The notes under the pieces are model-generated. The model was given only the letters and a program-made list of their open reading frames with translations, did not search any database and had not been told where the DNA came from. Below, one piece after another: positions 51,280-63,183 of a DNA stretch of 64,000 nucleotides. The stretch is from Litoditis marina (lineage: Eukaryota; Nematoda; Chromadorea; Rhabditida; Rhabditidae): positions 37,915,336 to 37,979,335 of the forward strand of contig OZ038433.1 in the NCBI GenBank assembly GCA_964036275.1, written 5' to 3'. Made by a program: the position numbers and the translations under genes. Each line of letters begins with the position of its first letter. Position 1 is the first letter of the stretch.

Positions 51280-53332
51280 AATGTACATACTATTTCTATG
51301 AAAGTTAATTAAAGTGTCTGTTCAATTTCTAAATATAAAAAAGTAACTGTTTTTCAACAGTAGACTATCTGAAAACAACTAAACTTGCACTAAAAAGTCT
51401 TATGATTGCCAAAATCAGCTATAATTAGCCTTATACCAATTTTCGAAATGTAATTAGCATTAAAAAATCTTAAGTTGATTCTAATACATTTAAAAAGAAG
51501 GTTAACTGAATTGTAATTGAACGTGCAAAATGGAAATACTCTGAGAAACCTGTTTACCAAAAACCCGAAAACCTGTTCACCAAAGAATAGACACGTAAAT
51601 CTGAACAGGTTCGTTAGAAACTTGCGAACGTGCAGAAACACATTTTCGAGAAACCTGTTTGCCAAAGATTGAACACGTTGCAACAATACTCGTTAGAGAA
51701 CTGGAAAAGTACGTGGTTCACAGGTTTCCTCGATAAAATCGTTAAACAAGAAAAGGGAAAGACGAGAAAAGACACAAGAAGACTTTGAGTTTCTGAACTT
51801 GTTTTAGTTAAAGAAAGTATTTGAATTTGCTGAGAAAAGTATTTGAAAGCAATTACATAAACAATACTTTTGAGATAAAACAGATAAAACCAAAATATAA
51901 GTATTGATTGGACTTCCCTAATAAAAGACTAACATGGATGAGAAGTGAATGTGACGTGTGTTCTACAATGATCACGAGCAAACTACAATACTCAGAATAA
52001 GAACATCTGTACTAAAAGTCCACTTTGTAGTTTGATCTCTTTCTTGTACCAGCCTAATATTAACAATTGAAAAAACTTAAACTAAATAGTTTTTTTTCAA
52101 TAAGTCTTTCTATAGAAATTTTATCAAGTAATCTTCGCATCTAATATTTGTTATTCGAGAAACTACACTAAGATAATTGTAAAAAGTGATGCTATTTGTA
52201 AACTAAACAGTCTCAGTAAACGAATACTGATCATATATGACACAATGCTAATTATCAGCAATGTCCCGCCTTCCATACTTAATTGAGGTTACTTCTTTTC
52301 TCATTGTCTTCGACAAACATGACCGAAACGTAATTATTCTATACATGCAATTATCGCCTTCGCCAATCTTACAAAGTAAACCTTCTAACGACATAATCTG
52401 AAATCAGAACCATAATTGATTATAAGTAACTGAACCAAACTACATATAGTCTATTTCACCAATCTATGTACTCCTACAGTAATCCGTCAATTATTCAAGA
52501 GGGTGTTTTCTAATGGAAAAGTTATTACTTGATTTTCAAATTTCCAGAGTTAGTAGTAGTAAACATGCAGAAGATACTATCAACATTTTGAAGAGTTCTG
52601 AATGCGCTTATACACCAAACTTCGACCTGGAAGTGTTAGCAAATTACTGTAGAGGGTTATAAGTGGGTGAACAAACTATATATTTTAATATCTACCTATC
52701 AATTGATTACGTTACATAGTGACAAATATTGAACCTGCGTCGCATGTTCTTCAATATTGATTTGAAAAAAGTGAATACCTGTAACCATACTGATATGGTG
52801 AAGTAAATAGATATATATATATATATAAAATCCAACCATATTATAGAAAGACTTCGTTCCGTAATGAAAGCGAGTCAGTATAAATGAATAGTGACTCACG
52901 TCAGGAATCACGTACGCACTTGCAGAAATATTCCAAACTCTAAATAACGCGAAATGACGGATTCACGAGTTCTACCAAACTACAACAAATGAACAAAACT
53001 ATAAATATTAAATGAACTTTTGGCTGAAGAAACCGAGGTACTGTAACTTACAAGTGTGTACAATTTCTATACAACGACGAGTGCAATTCAGAAGACTGGA
53101 AAACGTCGAATGAACTTTGTCAAAACTCTTTGAAACTTTCAAAACGAGTAGTAATTGGTTCGAACATATTACAAATACATTTTTCAATAAAGTAAGGATC
53201 ACGTCAGTCAGGATTCTGAAGACATGAAGACGTTAATGCATAAAACTTTTCATAAAAGTTTGAAACTTCTAAAAAGAGTTGGAACCGTTGTAACCATTTC
53301 GAAATAAGTTGCAAAACATAGCTAACATGCAC
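51280..53332 (+). other. Non-coding 3' region of H9
   Basis: AT-rich sequence between the transposase stop and the terminal hairpin. It has no recognisable gene. A 98-codon minus-strand frame at 51390-51686 coincides with short direct repeats of GAGAAACCTGTTT (about 51540-51670) and looks accidental. The 3' untranslated region must lie here. I see no canonical AATAAA close to the stop, only variants such as AATATAAAA near 51330. Confidence 0.6.
52810..52826. repeat. AT dinucleotide microsatellite
   Basis: An uninterrupted run of about eight AT units in the non-coding 3' part of H9. Confidence 0.85.
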
Positions 53333-53371
53333 GCTAGACGGGCGCGCGGCGGTAGCCGCGCGACCGGCTAG
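53333..53371 (+). terminator. Helitron 3' terminal hairpin of H9
   Basis: An 8-bp perfect stem, CGCGCGGC (53343-53350) with GCCGCGCG (53355-53362), loop GGTA, then ACCGGCTAG. An outer CTAG/CTAG pairing (53334-53337 with 53368-53371) can extend it. In Helitrons this structure marks the end of rolling-circle transfer. It is not a bacterial transcription terminator. Confidence 0.88.
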
Positions 53372-54412
53372 TCACCACACCTATACCACACATCAATTGT
53401 GTCACGCAAAAGTTGTTTCGATTTGTCCCTAACTTCACTAACATACGTGCCTTAACGTTCTAACTACATAGCCCCAATATTGATTGTCGCTATTGATTTA
53501 TTGATTTTTGGCGCTCTGTTTTATGAAATTCTTGAAAATTTATTTCTGTTATTGTGAGCCAACGACTCGATGGAATTCTATCTAACTGATATCAACGATA
53601 TAACTTTGGTACCTCTTCAATGTGATGATCCTAAAAAATCAATATATCGATCCATCGATCCGTTATGAAATCGTCATTTTTGGTATGCATAACGCAAAAG
53701 TTGTTTCGATTTCTCTGTAACTTCCTCAACGAACGTGCCCTGACGTTCTGACTATGTAGCCCCAATACTAATTGTCGCTATTGATTTATTGATTTTTTAT
53801 GAGAGTTTTTATGAAAAAGTCATGATTTTTGGATAAACGCCATTCAGGTACAACTGAACCCAGTCTTATGAAACTACAGTTGTAAACATAATATGAAAAA
53901 TAAACATGACTTTCAATTATAAAAAATCAATAATATCGATTTATTGATTAGATATAGAAAAATTTTTTTTCTCAAAATCGGCTCCACAACTTTTTTTCTT
54001 ACTTTCAGAATGTGTTTTGTTTGGTGTGAGGAATAATTATCCTTGAAAAAATTCCGAGAAAAATGCTTCATTTTCGAAAAATATTGAATTTTGAGTTTAT
54101 CAAATTTTCAAAATGGTTAAACAAGTACAATTATTTCAGTGTGAAAAGTAAATAACGAGTCATACTCGTATACGTGAAATATCGAGAAAATGTTCAGTGG
54201 TTCGCAAGATATACATTGTTGTAGTTCATCTCTAAAATTGATGACGTCACAAGTCACATGACAAGTCACATGATGAGTCACATGACGAGAACTGTCAACA
54301 TGATCTTTGATGCCTTAACTTTTTTTACGATTTCAAACATAGCAAAGACGCGGGGGTCTGGGGGGCACCCCCAGCTAGCGGGGCCCGCGGCGTCAGCCGC
54401 GGGACCCACTAG
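53372..54412 (+). mobile_element. Non-autonomous Helitron H10
   Basis: A 1041-bp element from TCACCACACCTATACC to CCCACTAG, joined directly to the end of H9. Most of its length aligns with the first 820 bp of H9 (37117-37935), including GGCGCTCTGTTTTATGAAAT and the ATCGAT motifs. It then has the G-run/C-run hairpin and a CCCGCGGC/GCCGCGGG terminal stem. It is the best candidate in the window for an internal-deletion derivative of H9, except that its 3' 70 bp match the other non-coding elements and not H9. Confidence 0.87.
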
Positions 54413-56043
54413 TCACCACTACTATACTAAACTCAAACTCCGATACCAAAAAGTATCTACGATTTGTCTACAACTTTAACAGTGCATATAGGGTAACCAT
54501 CTAATTCGAGCGCCCCCGTGAAAATTTTGAGTTAGGGCCTTAAATTTTTTTTAGATCTTATAATAGTGAAATGATGAAACATTCTTTGTATTACTGTGCG
54601 CCAACGGCTGAATGGACTGCCTGCTAACTGATATGAACGATCTAACTTTGATGTACCTTCAACTTGGTATCATCGAAAAATCAATATATCGATTTATCGA
54701 TCCGCTACAAAATCGTCATTTTGACCACGTGTAACCCAAACTTGCTCCGATTCTGTTCAAAATTTGACGTGTAGTACTACTAACATTGCCAACCAAATGT
54801 ACCGGGACTATTTCGTTCTAATTGAGTTTAAAGATTTTTATTGACTTTTTTAGATGAAAAACCCGTTTTCATGGTTGTCGTCCTGACAGAACGGCTCATT
54901 GGAATTGGATCAAACTTCAGTAGGATACTACACTCAACAAATGAATAGGACTTTTAATTGACAAAAATCGATAATATCGATTTATTGATTAGTTATGAGT
55001 GAACGAAAAGTTGCAAAAAAACGGAGTATTTTGTATCATCAATTGGGCTCTAATTCATCTCATGTATGCCACTAGGTGTCATGACCAACCAGCCTCAATA
55101 TGGGTTGCCAATATTGATTTCTTGATTTTTAGTGATCAAAAGTATGAAAACTGTAAAAAATTAAATGAGTTGGTGTACGCCAACGGCCGCATGGACTGCT
55201 TGCTAACTTATATGGATCATGTGACTTTAATGTCTCTTCAGTATGGTACGATCAAAAAATCAATTTATCGATTTATCGACCGGCTACAAAATCGCCATTT
55301 TGGCCAAGTGGGACAAAAAATTACTTCGATTTTGCTGTCACTTTGGCATAAAGCACCACAAACCGTGAACACTAAACGTACCGAGTGGATTTTGTTCAAA
55401 TTGAGTTTACAGTTTTTTATTGACATTTTCAGGTAAAAAACCCAGTTTCATGGTGGTCGTCCTGACAGAACGGCTGAATGGAACTGGATCAAACTTTAGC
55501 AGGATACTACACTCAATAAATGAATGGGACTTTCAATTAACAAAAATCGATAATATCGATTTATTGATTAGTTATGAGCGGATTAAAAATTTAAAAAACC
55601 CTCTGAAATTAAGGAAACGTCTCGAACGATTTTTCTCTTACTCTCATGTAAACTGTAAAATAGACTAATAAACAATATGAGCCTATGAAAAGATTATGGT
55701 TCGTTGACCGTTTTCCGAAAAATTAATTTTTAAATTTTTCGAACATTCTCAAACTGGTTCAGTTGCCACGAATTTCATAGTGCTACGAGACATTGACAAT
55801 TCATAACAGAATATGAAAAAAGTTTGAAAAAATATTCAGTCATTCGTGAGTTATACACTGTTGAATTTTACCATCGAAAGTGATGACGTCACAGGTCACA
55901 TGACAAGTCACATGACGAAAACTGTCAACATGATCTTTGATGCCTTAAGTTTTTTTTACGATTTCAAACATGACAAAGACGCGGGGGTCTGGGGGGCACC
56001 CCCAGCTAGCGGGGCCCGCGGCGTCAGCCGCGGGACCCACTAG
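54413..56043 (+). mobile_element. Non-autonomous Helitron H11
   Basis: A 1631-bp element from TCACCACTACTATACT to CCCACTAG, followed directly by satellite. It contains an internal near-repeat: two blocks ending TCGATTTATTGATTAGTTATG, at about 54954-54998 and 55528-55577, each preceded by a CATGGT.GTCGTCCTGACAG stretch. Open frames of 145 and 82 codons here run across these repeated blocks and show no recognisable domain, so I do not call them. Confidence 0.85.
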
Positions 56044-56985
56044 TACATAACTATAGTAAACTCTAAAGCGTGACACACTTTTGTTGAGTTATTGTCTTCA
56101 GACCTCGCTACCAGCTATCTTTTTGGAAGTAATGTAAGTTGGCAGTAGGCCTGGACGTAACCCACATCAAGTTGTGTTTAAGGACAATGTACAGTTCGAA
56201 AGTCAGCTGATTTTCGTCCTTCTTCTAACTTGTGTAAATTACCGCTACATTTGTCTACTCTGATTCTGAGGACACCACGTTACGCACAAGATCACGGGGA
56301 ATCCGAATTTCATAACTAGAAGTTTGTAGCTTCAAACAGAACAAAGTTACAGCTGTTTGAAAATTGACCAATTTCCCTACATTTTTGCTCGATTCTGATG
56401 AGATGACTCAATTATATTGACCCGTTCTATTTTTCCTGTACAACATGAGACCGTAAAGCACTCATGAAACTAACAGAAAGGCTGTATATTTTTTTTGAAA
56501 TTCGACCTCCCTAATACATAACTATAGTAAACTCTAAAGCGTGACACACTTTTGTTGAGTTATTGTCTTCAGACCTCGCTACCAGTTATCTTTTTGGAAG
56601 TAATGTAAGTTGGCAGTAGGGCTGGACGTAACCCACATCAAGTTGGGTTTAGAAACAATGTACAGTTCGAAAGTCAGCTGATTTGCGCCCTTCTTCTAAC
56701 TTATGTAAATTACCGCTACATTTGTCTACTTTGATTCTGAGGATACCACGCTACGCACAAGATCACGGGGAATCCGAATTTCTTAATTAGAAGTTTGTAG
56801 CTTCAAAACGAACAAAGTTACAGCTGTTTGAAAATTGACCAAATTCCCTACATTTTTGCTCGATTCTGATGAGATGACTCAATTATATTGACCCGTTCTA
56901 TTTTTCCTGTACAACATAAAACCGTAAAGTACTCATGGAACCAACAGAAAGGCTGTATATTTTTTTTGAAATTCGACCTCCCTAA
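56044..56985 (+). repeat. 471-bp satellite, block C (exactly two monomers)
   Basis: Exactly 942 bp, two complete monomers starting at 56044 and 56515. It begins on the base after the CTAG of H11 and ends with CTAA immediately before H12. The pair consists of the same two variants, in the same order, as monomers 35233-36174 of block B. Confidence 0.95.
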
Positions 56986-58160
56986 TCACCTATATTATAA
57001 TAAAGTAAAACTGTGGCTAAAAAAGCTCCAGCAACCTACCCTTAAACTTCAACCACGTACATGTCAGAACATACTATTACATTTGCCTCGCTAAAAATTT
57101 CTGCTTTTGCTCTATTGATTTTATATGATCAAAAATATGAAAATTTTCGAAATTTCCCACGCTCATAACTGGCTAGCACTACATCCTAACCATAAGTCTG
57201 TTACAGCATAGACATCAATTACAAATGCGAACATTTTCATCCAAACGAAAAATCGATATATCGATTTATCGATTAGTTATAGAGGTGCCGAAAAAGTCCT
57301 CGCCCGCTTCAAACCGCTTTAATTTGTCCATAACTCATAGGGTAGATAGGAAATCCAATTTGATCCAACGACCTTGAGCGGTTTCGCGTCAAATCGATTT
57401 ATTGATTTTTTATGACCTAAAATAGAAAAATGAAATTTTGCGATTTCAGACCCCAAATTCTGTCAGCATAAACTAGAGACTACTTTAAGGTTTTTGAGAG
57501 GTATACTTTTTTTTCTTTTGCGTTTAAAGCTTTTTATAGCAATTTTTACGACCGATTTTCAAATTTCATGTAGCTGTAACTTGCGAGCAATGCGAGCGTA
57601 GCCTCCATGTTTTTCAACATGAACACAAATCGGATGGGAAACAAAGATGATGATAATAAAAAATCGATAAAATGATCTATAGCGAAGTTGATTTTAGCGA
57701 AAACTTCATTGATACCCCTGTCTCCGATGAAAAATTTGGCCTGATTGTCTTGAAATTTCTACCACGTGAACTACATAAAAATATAAGAGGGTGATTTGTA
57801 GGAATTTTCATAATATTGATTTATCGATTTTTTATGATAGTTTTTATGTGACCCCTGAAATTTTCTGCTTCTCACCATTCGAGAACGACTGAGCCGATTG
57901 TCATGAAACTTGACTGGTGAACATACCACAAGAAATGAATATAACCTTTAATTGAGAAAAATCGATAATATCGATTTATTGATTAGTTATGGAAGTTTGT
58001 AAAACTAAAAAATCTTAACATATGCACACTTTAAAAACGTTTAAGTAACTGTAGAAGTGTTACGACCATAACAATTTTCAACATGACTAAAAAGGGGGGG
58101 TCTGGGGGGTCACCCCCCCCAGCTAGCGGGGCCCGCGGCGTCAGCCGCGGGACCGGCTAG
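56986..58160 (+). mobile_element. Non-autonomous Helitron H12
   Basis: A 1175-bp element from TCACCTATATTATAATAAAG to CCGGCTAG with satellite on both sides. It is a single element inserted between two monomers. It shares modules with H7 (the AGACTACTTTAAGG block) and with H1 and H2 (the GAAGTTGA block). It has the long G-run/C-run hairpin followed by the CCCGCGGC/GCCGCGGG stem. Confidence 0.88.
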
Positions 58161-61100
58161 TACATAACTATAGTAAACTCTAAAGCGTGACACACTTTTG
58201 TTGAGTTATTGTCTTCAGACCTCGCTACCAGTTATCTTTTTGGAAGTAATGTAAGTTGGCAGTAGGGCTGGACGTAACCCACATCAAGTTGGGTTTAGAA
58301 ACAATGTACAGTTCGAAAGTCAGCTGATTTGCGCCCTTCTTCTAACTTATGTAAATTACCGCTACATTTGTCTACTTTGATTCTGAGGATACCACGCTAC
58401 GCACAAGATCACGGGGAATCCGAATTTCTTAATTAGAAGTTTGTAGCTTCAAAACGAACAAAGTTACAGCTGTTTGAAAATTGACCAAATTCCCTACATT
58501 TTTGCTCGATTCTGATGAGATGACTCAATTATATTGACCCGTTCTATTTTTCCTGTACAACATAAAACCGTAAAGTACTCATGGAACCAACAGAAAGGCT
58601 GTATATTTTTTTTGAAATTCGACCTCCCTAATACATAACTATAGTAAACTCTAAAGCGTGACACACTTTTGTTGAGTTATTGTCTTCAGACCTCGCTACC
58701 AGTTATCTTTTTGGAAGTAATGTAAGTTGGCAGTAGGGCTGGACGTAACCCACATCAAGTTGGGTTTAGAAACAATGTACAGTTCGAAAGTCAGCTGATT
58801 TGCGCCCTTCTTCTAACTTATGTAAATTACCGCTACATTTGTCTACTTTGATTCTGAGGATACCACGCTACGCACAAGATCACGGGGAATCCGAATTTCT
58901 TAATTAGAAGTTTGTAGCTTCAAAACGAACAAAGTTACAGCTGTTTGAAAATTGACCAAATTCCCTACATTTTTGCTCGATTCTGATGAGATGACTCAAT
59001 TATATTGACCCGTTCTATTTTTCCTGTACAACATAAAACCGTAAAGTACTCATGGAACCAACAGAAAGGCTGTATATTTTTTTTGAAATTCGACCTCCCT
59101 AATACATAACTATAGTAAACTCTAAAGCGTGACACACTTTTGTTGAGTTATTGTCTTCAGACCTCGCTACCAGTTATCTTTTTGGAAGTAATGTAAGTTG
59201 GCAGTAGGGCTGGACGTAACCCACATCAAGTTGGGTTTAGAAACAATGTACAGTTCGAAAGTCAGCTGATTTGCGCCCTTCTTCTAACTTATGTAAATTA
59301 CCGCTACATTTGTCTACTTTGATTCTGAGGACACCACGCTACGCACAAGATCACGGGGAATCCGAATTTCTTAATTAGAAGTTTGTAGCTTCAAAACGAA
59401 CAAAGTTACAGCTGTTTGAAAATTGACCAAATTCCCTACATTTTTGCTCGATTCTGATGAGATGACTCAATTATATTGACCCGTTCTATTTTTCCTGTAC
59501 AACATAAAACCGTAAAGTACTCATGGAACCAACAGAAAGGCTGTATATTTTTTTTGAAATTCGACCTCCCTAATACATAACTATAGTAAACTCTAAAGCG
59601 TGACACACTTTTGTTGAGTTATTGTCTTCAGACCTCGCTACCAGCTATGTTTTCGGAAGTAATGTAAGTTGGCAGTAGGGCTGGACGTAACCCACATCAA
59701 GTTGGGTTTAGAAACAATGTACAGTTCGAAAGTCAGCTGATTTTCGCCCTCCTTCTAACTTGTGTAAATTACCGCTACATTTGTCTACTTTGATTCTGAG
59801 AACACCTCGCTACGCACGAGATCACGGGGAATCCGAATTTCATAACTAGAAGTTTGTAGCTTCAAAACGAACAAAGTTACAGCTGTTTGAAAATTGACCA
59901 AATTCCCTACATTTTTGCTCGATTCTGATGAGATGACTCAATTATATTGACCCGTTCTATTTTTCCTGTACAACATAAAACCGTAAAGTACTCATGGAAC
60001 CAACAGAAAGGCTGTATATTTTTTTTGAAATTCGACCTCCCTAATACATAACTATAGTAAACTCTAAAGCGTGACACACTTTTGTCGAGTTATTGTCTTC
60101 AGACCTCGCTACCAGCTATGTTTTCGGAAGTAATGTAAGTAGGCAGTAGGCCTGGACGTAACCCACATCAAGTTGTGTTTAAAAACAATGTACAGTTCGA
60201 AAGTCAGCTGATTTTCGCCCTCCTTCTAACTTATGTAAATTACCGCTACATTTGTCTACTTTGATTCTGAGAACACCACGCTACGCACAAGATCACGGGG
60301 AATCCGAATTTCTTAATTAGAAGTTTGTAGCTTCAAAACGAACAAAGTTACAGCTGTTTGAAAATTGACCAAATTCCCTACATTTTTGCTCGATTCTGAT
60401 GAGATGACTCAATTATATTGACCCGTTCTATTTTTCCTGTACAACATAAAACCGTAAAGTACTCATGGAACCAACAGAAAGGCTGTATATTTTTTTTGAA
60501 ATTCGACCTCCCTAATACATAACTATAGTAAACTCTAAAGCGTGACACACTTTTGTTGAGTTATTGTCTTCAGACCTCGCTACCAGCTATGTTTTCGGAA
60601 GTAATGTAAGTTGGCAGTAGGGCTGGACGTAACCCACATCAAGTTGGGTTTAGAAACAATGTACAGTTCGAAAGTCAGCTGATTTTCGCCCTCCTTCTAA
60701 CTTGTGTAAATTACCGCTACATTTGTCTACTTTGATTCTGAGAACACCTCGCTACGCACGAGATCACGGGGAATCCGAATTTCATAACTAGAAGTTTGTA
60801 GCTTCAAAACGAACAAAGTTACAGCTGTTTGAAAATTGACCAAATTCCCTACATTTTTGCTCGATTCTGATGAGATGACTCAATTATATTGACCCGTTCT
60901 ATTTTTCCTGTACAACATAAAACCGTAAAGTACTCATGGAACCAACAGAAAGGCTGTATATTTTTTTTGAAATTCGACCTCCCTAATACATAACTATAGT
61001 AAACTCTAAAGCGTGACACACTTTTGTCGAGTTATTGTCTTCAGACCTCGCTACCAGCTATGTTTTCGGAAGTAATGTAAGTAGGCAGTAGGCCTGGACG

Positions 61101-61469
61101 TAACCCACATCAAGTTGTGTTTAAAAACAATGTACAGTTCGAAAGTCAGCTGATTTTCGCCCTCCTTCTAACTTGTGTAAATTACCGCTACATTTGTCTA
61201 CTTTGATTCTGAGAACACCTCGCTACGCACGAGATCACGGGGAATCCGAATTTCATAACTAGAAGTTTGTAGCTTCAAAACGAACAAAGTTACAGCTGTT
61301 TGAAAATTGACCAAATTCCCTACATTTTTGCTTGATTCTGATGAGATGACTCAATTATATTGACCCGTTCTATTTTTCCTGTATCACATAAGACCGTAGA
61401 ACACTCATGGAACCAACAGAAAGGCTGTATATTTTTTTTGAAATTCGACCTCCCTAATACATAACTATA
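58161..61469 (+). repeat. 471-bp satellite, block D
   Basis: Seven complete monomers (starts 58161, 58632, 59103, 59574, 60045, 60516, 60987) plus 12 bp of an eighth. The first three are the block-B type. Monomers 59574 and 60516 match each other, as do 60045 and the first half of 60987, giving a 942-bp dimer period. The 3' half of 60987 instead resembles 60516, so it looks like a chimera. Unlike the other blocks, this one ends 12 bp past the monomer boundary and is fused to internal Helitron sequence. Confidence 0.93.
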
Positions 61470-62169
61470 AATTGCTATCATAGATGTAATTAAGTTCATG
61501 AACCATTTTGTCCCAATAACTAAGAAAAATATTGATTTATCGATTTTTTACAGTATGTTTTAGACGACTTGCAATCTGAAGCTCATGCTGCCACGAGCTC
61601 GTGGAGAGACTTGACAGCTTGTAACTAAGTATGCTCGAATAAATTTGGCGACAGTCAAGTTTAGTGCTAACAGAAAATCAATATATCGATTTATCGATCC
61701 GCTACAACATCGTGATTTTAGAGACATGTCACACATTTTTTTTCGATTTTCGAGTCCAAATTTCTATCATAGATGTGATTAAGTTCATGAACCATTTTGT
61801 CCCAATAACTAAGAAAAATATTAATTTTTGAATTTTTTATGAACGTTTTTAATAAAAAAATTATTTTTGTTGGTATCCATTCTGAGACGTTTGTTATGAA
61901 TTTCACAGTGTCACAAGACCTTGACAACTCAAAACAGAATATGGAAAAAGTTTGAAAAAATATTCAGTCATTCGCGAGTTATACACTGTTGAATTTTCCT
62001 TCCAAATTGATGACGTCACAAGTCACATGACGAGTCACATGACAAAAACTGTCAACATGATCTTTGATGCCTTAACTTTTTTTTACGATTTCAAACATGA
62101 CTAAGACGCGGGGGTCTGGGGGGCACCCCCAGCTAGCGGACGCGCGGCGTCAGCCGCGCGGCCGGCTAG
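61470..62169 (+). mobile_element. 5'-truncated Helitron H13 (partial copy of H8)
   Basis: About 700 bp nearly identical to the 3' two thirds of H8 (32473-33174), with a 1-bp deletion near 62007. It ends at the same CCGGCTAG, but its 5' part is missing and it starts abruptly in satellite sequence (TACATAACTATA then AATTGC). One to two bases are shared at the joint. No TC terminus is present. Confidence 0.9.
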
Positions 62170-63183
62170 TCACCTATACTATACTACAGTAGGTAAGAGG
62201 GTTTTCAAACCGTTTCAAATTGTCCATAACTGATAGTGTAGATAGGAAATCCAATTCAATTCGATTTGACTTGTGCACTTTTTGTTCAAATCGATTTATT
62301 GATTTTTAATGATCTAAAATAGAAAAATGAAAATTTGCGATTTCAGGCTCCAAACTCCGTCAGCATAAACTAGAGACTACTTTAAGGTTTTTGAGAGGTA
62401 TCATTTTTTTTCTTTTGCGTTTAAAGCTTTTTATAGTAATTTTTACGAAAAATAAATCTCAAGCTCATGCTGCTGTGCGCCAACCAGGCAGTGTCAGCTC
62501 ACATAACTTGATGTGCGTGACTTCCGTGAACGACAGTCAAAGATGGTAAAAAAATAAAATCGATATATCGATTTATCGATTAGTTGGAAAGTTGCCAAAA
62601 ACAGTGTAAAAAATTTCAAACTCGTCAGAATCGCACCAAATGTCAACCATGTATTTGCCTGACCAAAGTAAAACTTTTCACCGAGGCGATTTTTTTCAAA
62701 ATGTGTTTGCGCCGTGCTATGATCCTTTGAGTGAGCGAAATCTGAAAATCACGTTTCTGTTACGTGAAAACGGCTGAACCAATTCCAATCAAACATACAT
62801 GTATAGACAGTGTACAACAAGACAAATGCGCTATTGATTAAAGTTAATCGATATTATCGATTTTTCAAAAGTTATGGAACTTTGAAAATTGACCCGGAAA
62901 TTTTCAAAAAAGTTCGATACGTCTGAAACTTTGTTATGCTCAACGGTATACTTGACCGAAACAATATGCAAAAAATTGGAGATGTTCATCGTGTAGTTTT
63001 TGAGAAATTCATAATTGAAGATGCCAACCCGTACTATGTACGGCGCAACGAGAAATATTCAAAACTGCTCAAATGATGAAATTACGTACTTTAAACTTAA
63101 TTAAACATGACAAAACCGTGGGGGGCTTGGGGGGGCACCCCCCAACTAGCGGGGCCCGCGGCGTCAGCCGCGGGACCGGCTAG
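62170..63183 (+). mobile_element. Non-autonomous Helitron H14
   Basis: A 1014-bp element from TCACCTATACTATACTAC to CCGGCTAG. Its 5' half resembles H7. Its 3' part shares CCAACCCGTACTAT.TACGGCG with the X elements. Its G-run/C-run hairpin is a variant (GGGGGGCTTGGGGGGG...CACCCCCC). No coding sequence is seen. Confidence 0.86.

Larger units (their letters stand above)
37117..53371 (+). mobile_element. Autonomous Helitron H9
   Basis: A 16.3-kb element from TCACCACACCTATAGC, directly after satellite CTAA, to a GC hairpin and CCGGCTAG at 53371. The first 820 bp or so (37117-37935) match the non-coding element H10. Next come a leader region, a 35-exon Rep-helicase gene (38300-51279) and about 2 kb of non-coding 3' sequence. 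The terminal stem CGCGCGGC/GCCGCGCG (53343-53350 and 53355-53362) has loop GGTA, whereas the non-coding elements have GTCA, and the G-run/C-run hairpin of the non-coding elements is missing. No stop or frameshift is seen in the gene. Alternative: the 5' 820 bp could belong to a 3'-truncated non-coding element fused to a coding one, although no TC joint is visible inside. Confidence 0.88.

Noticed and set aside
51390..51686. 98-codon minus-strand ORF downstream of the transposase
   Set aside because: It is produced by short direct repeats in AT-rich sequence. Helentron-type endonuclease motifs were looked for here and not seen on either strand.
54999..55436. 145-codon ORF in H11
   Set aside because: It runs across the repeated ATCGAT motifs and other shared non-coding modules, and the composition does not look like a protein family I know.
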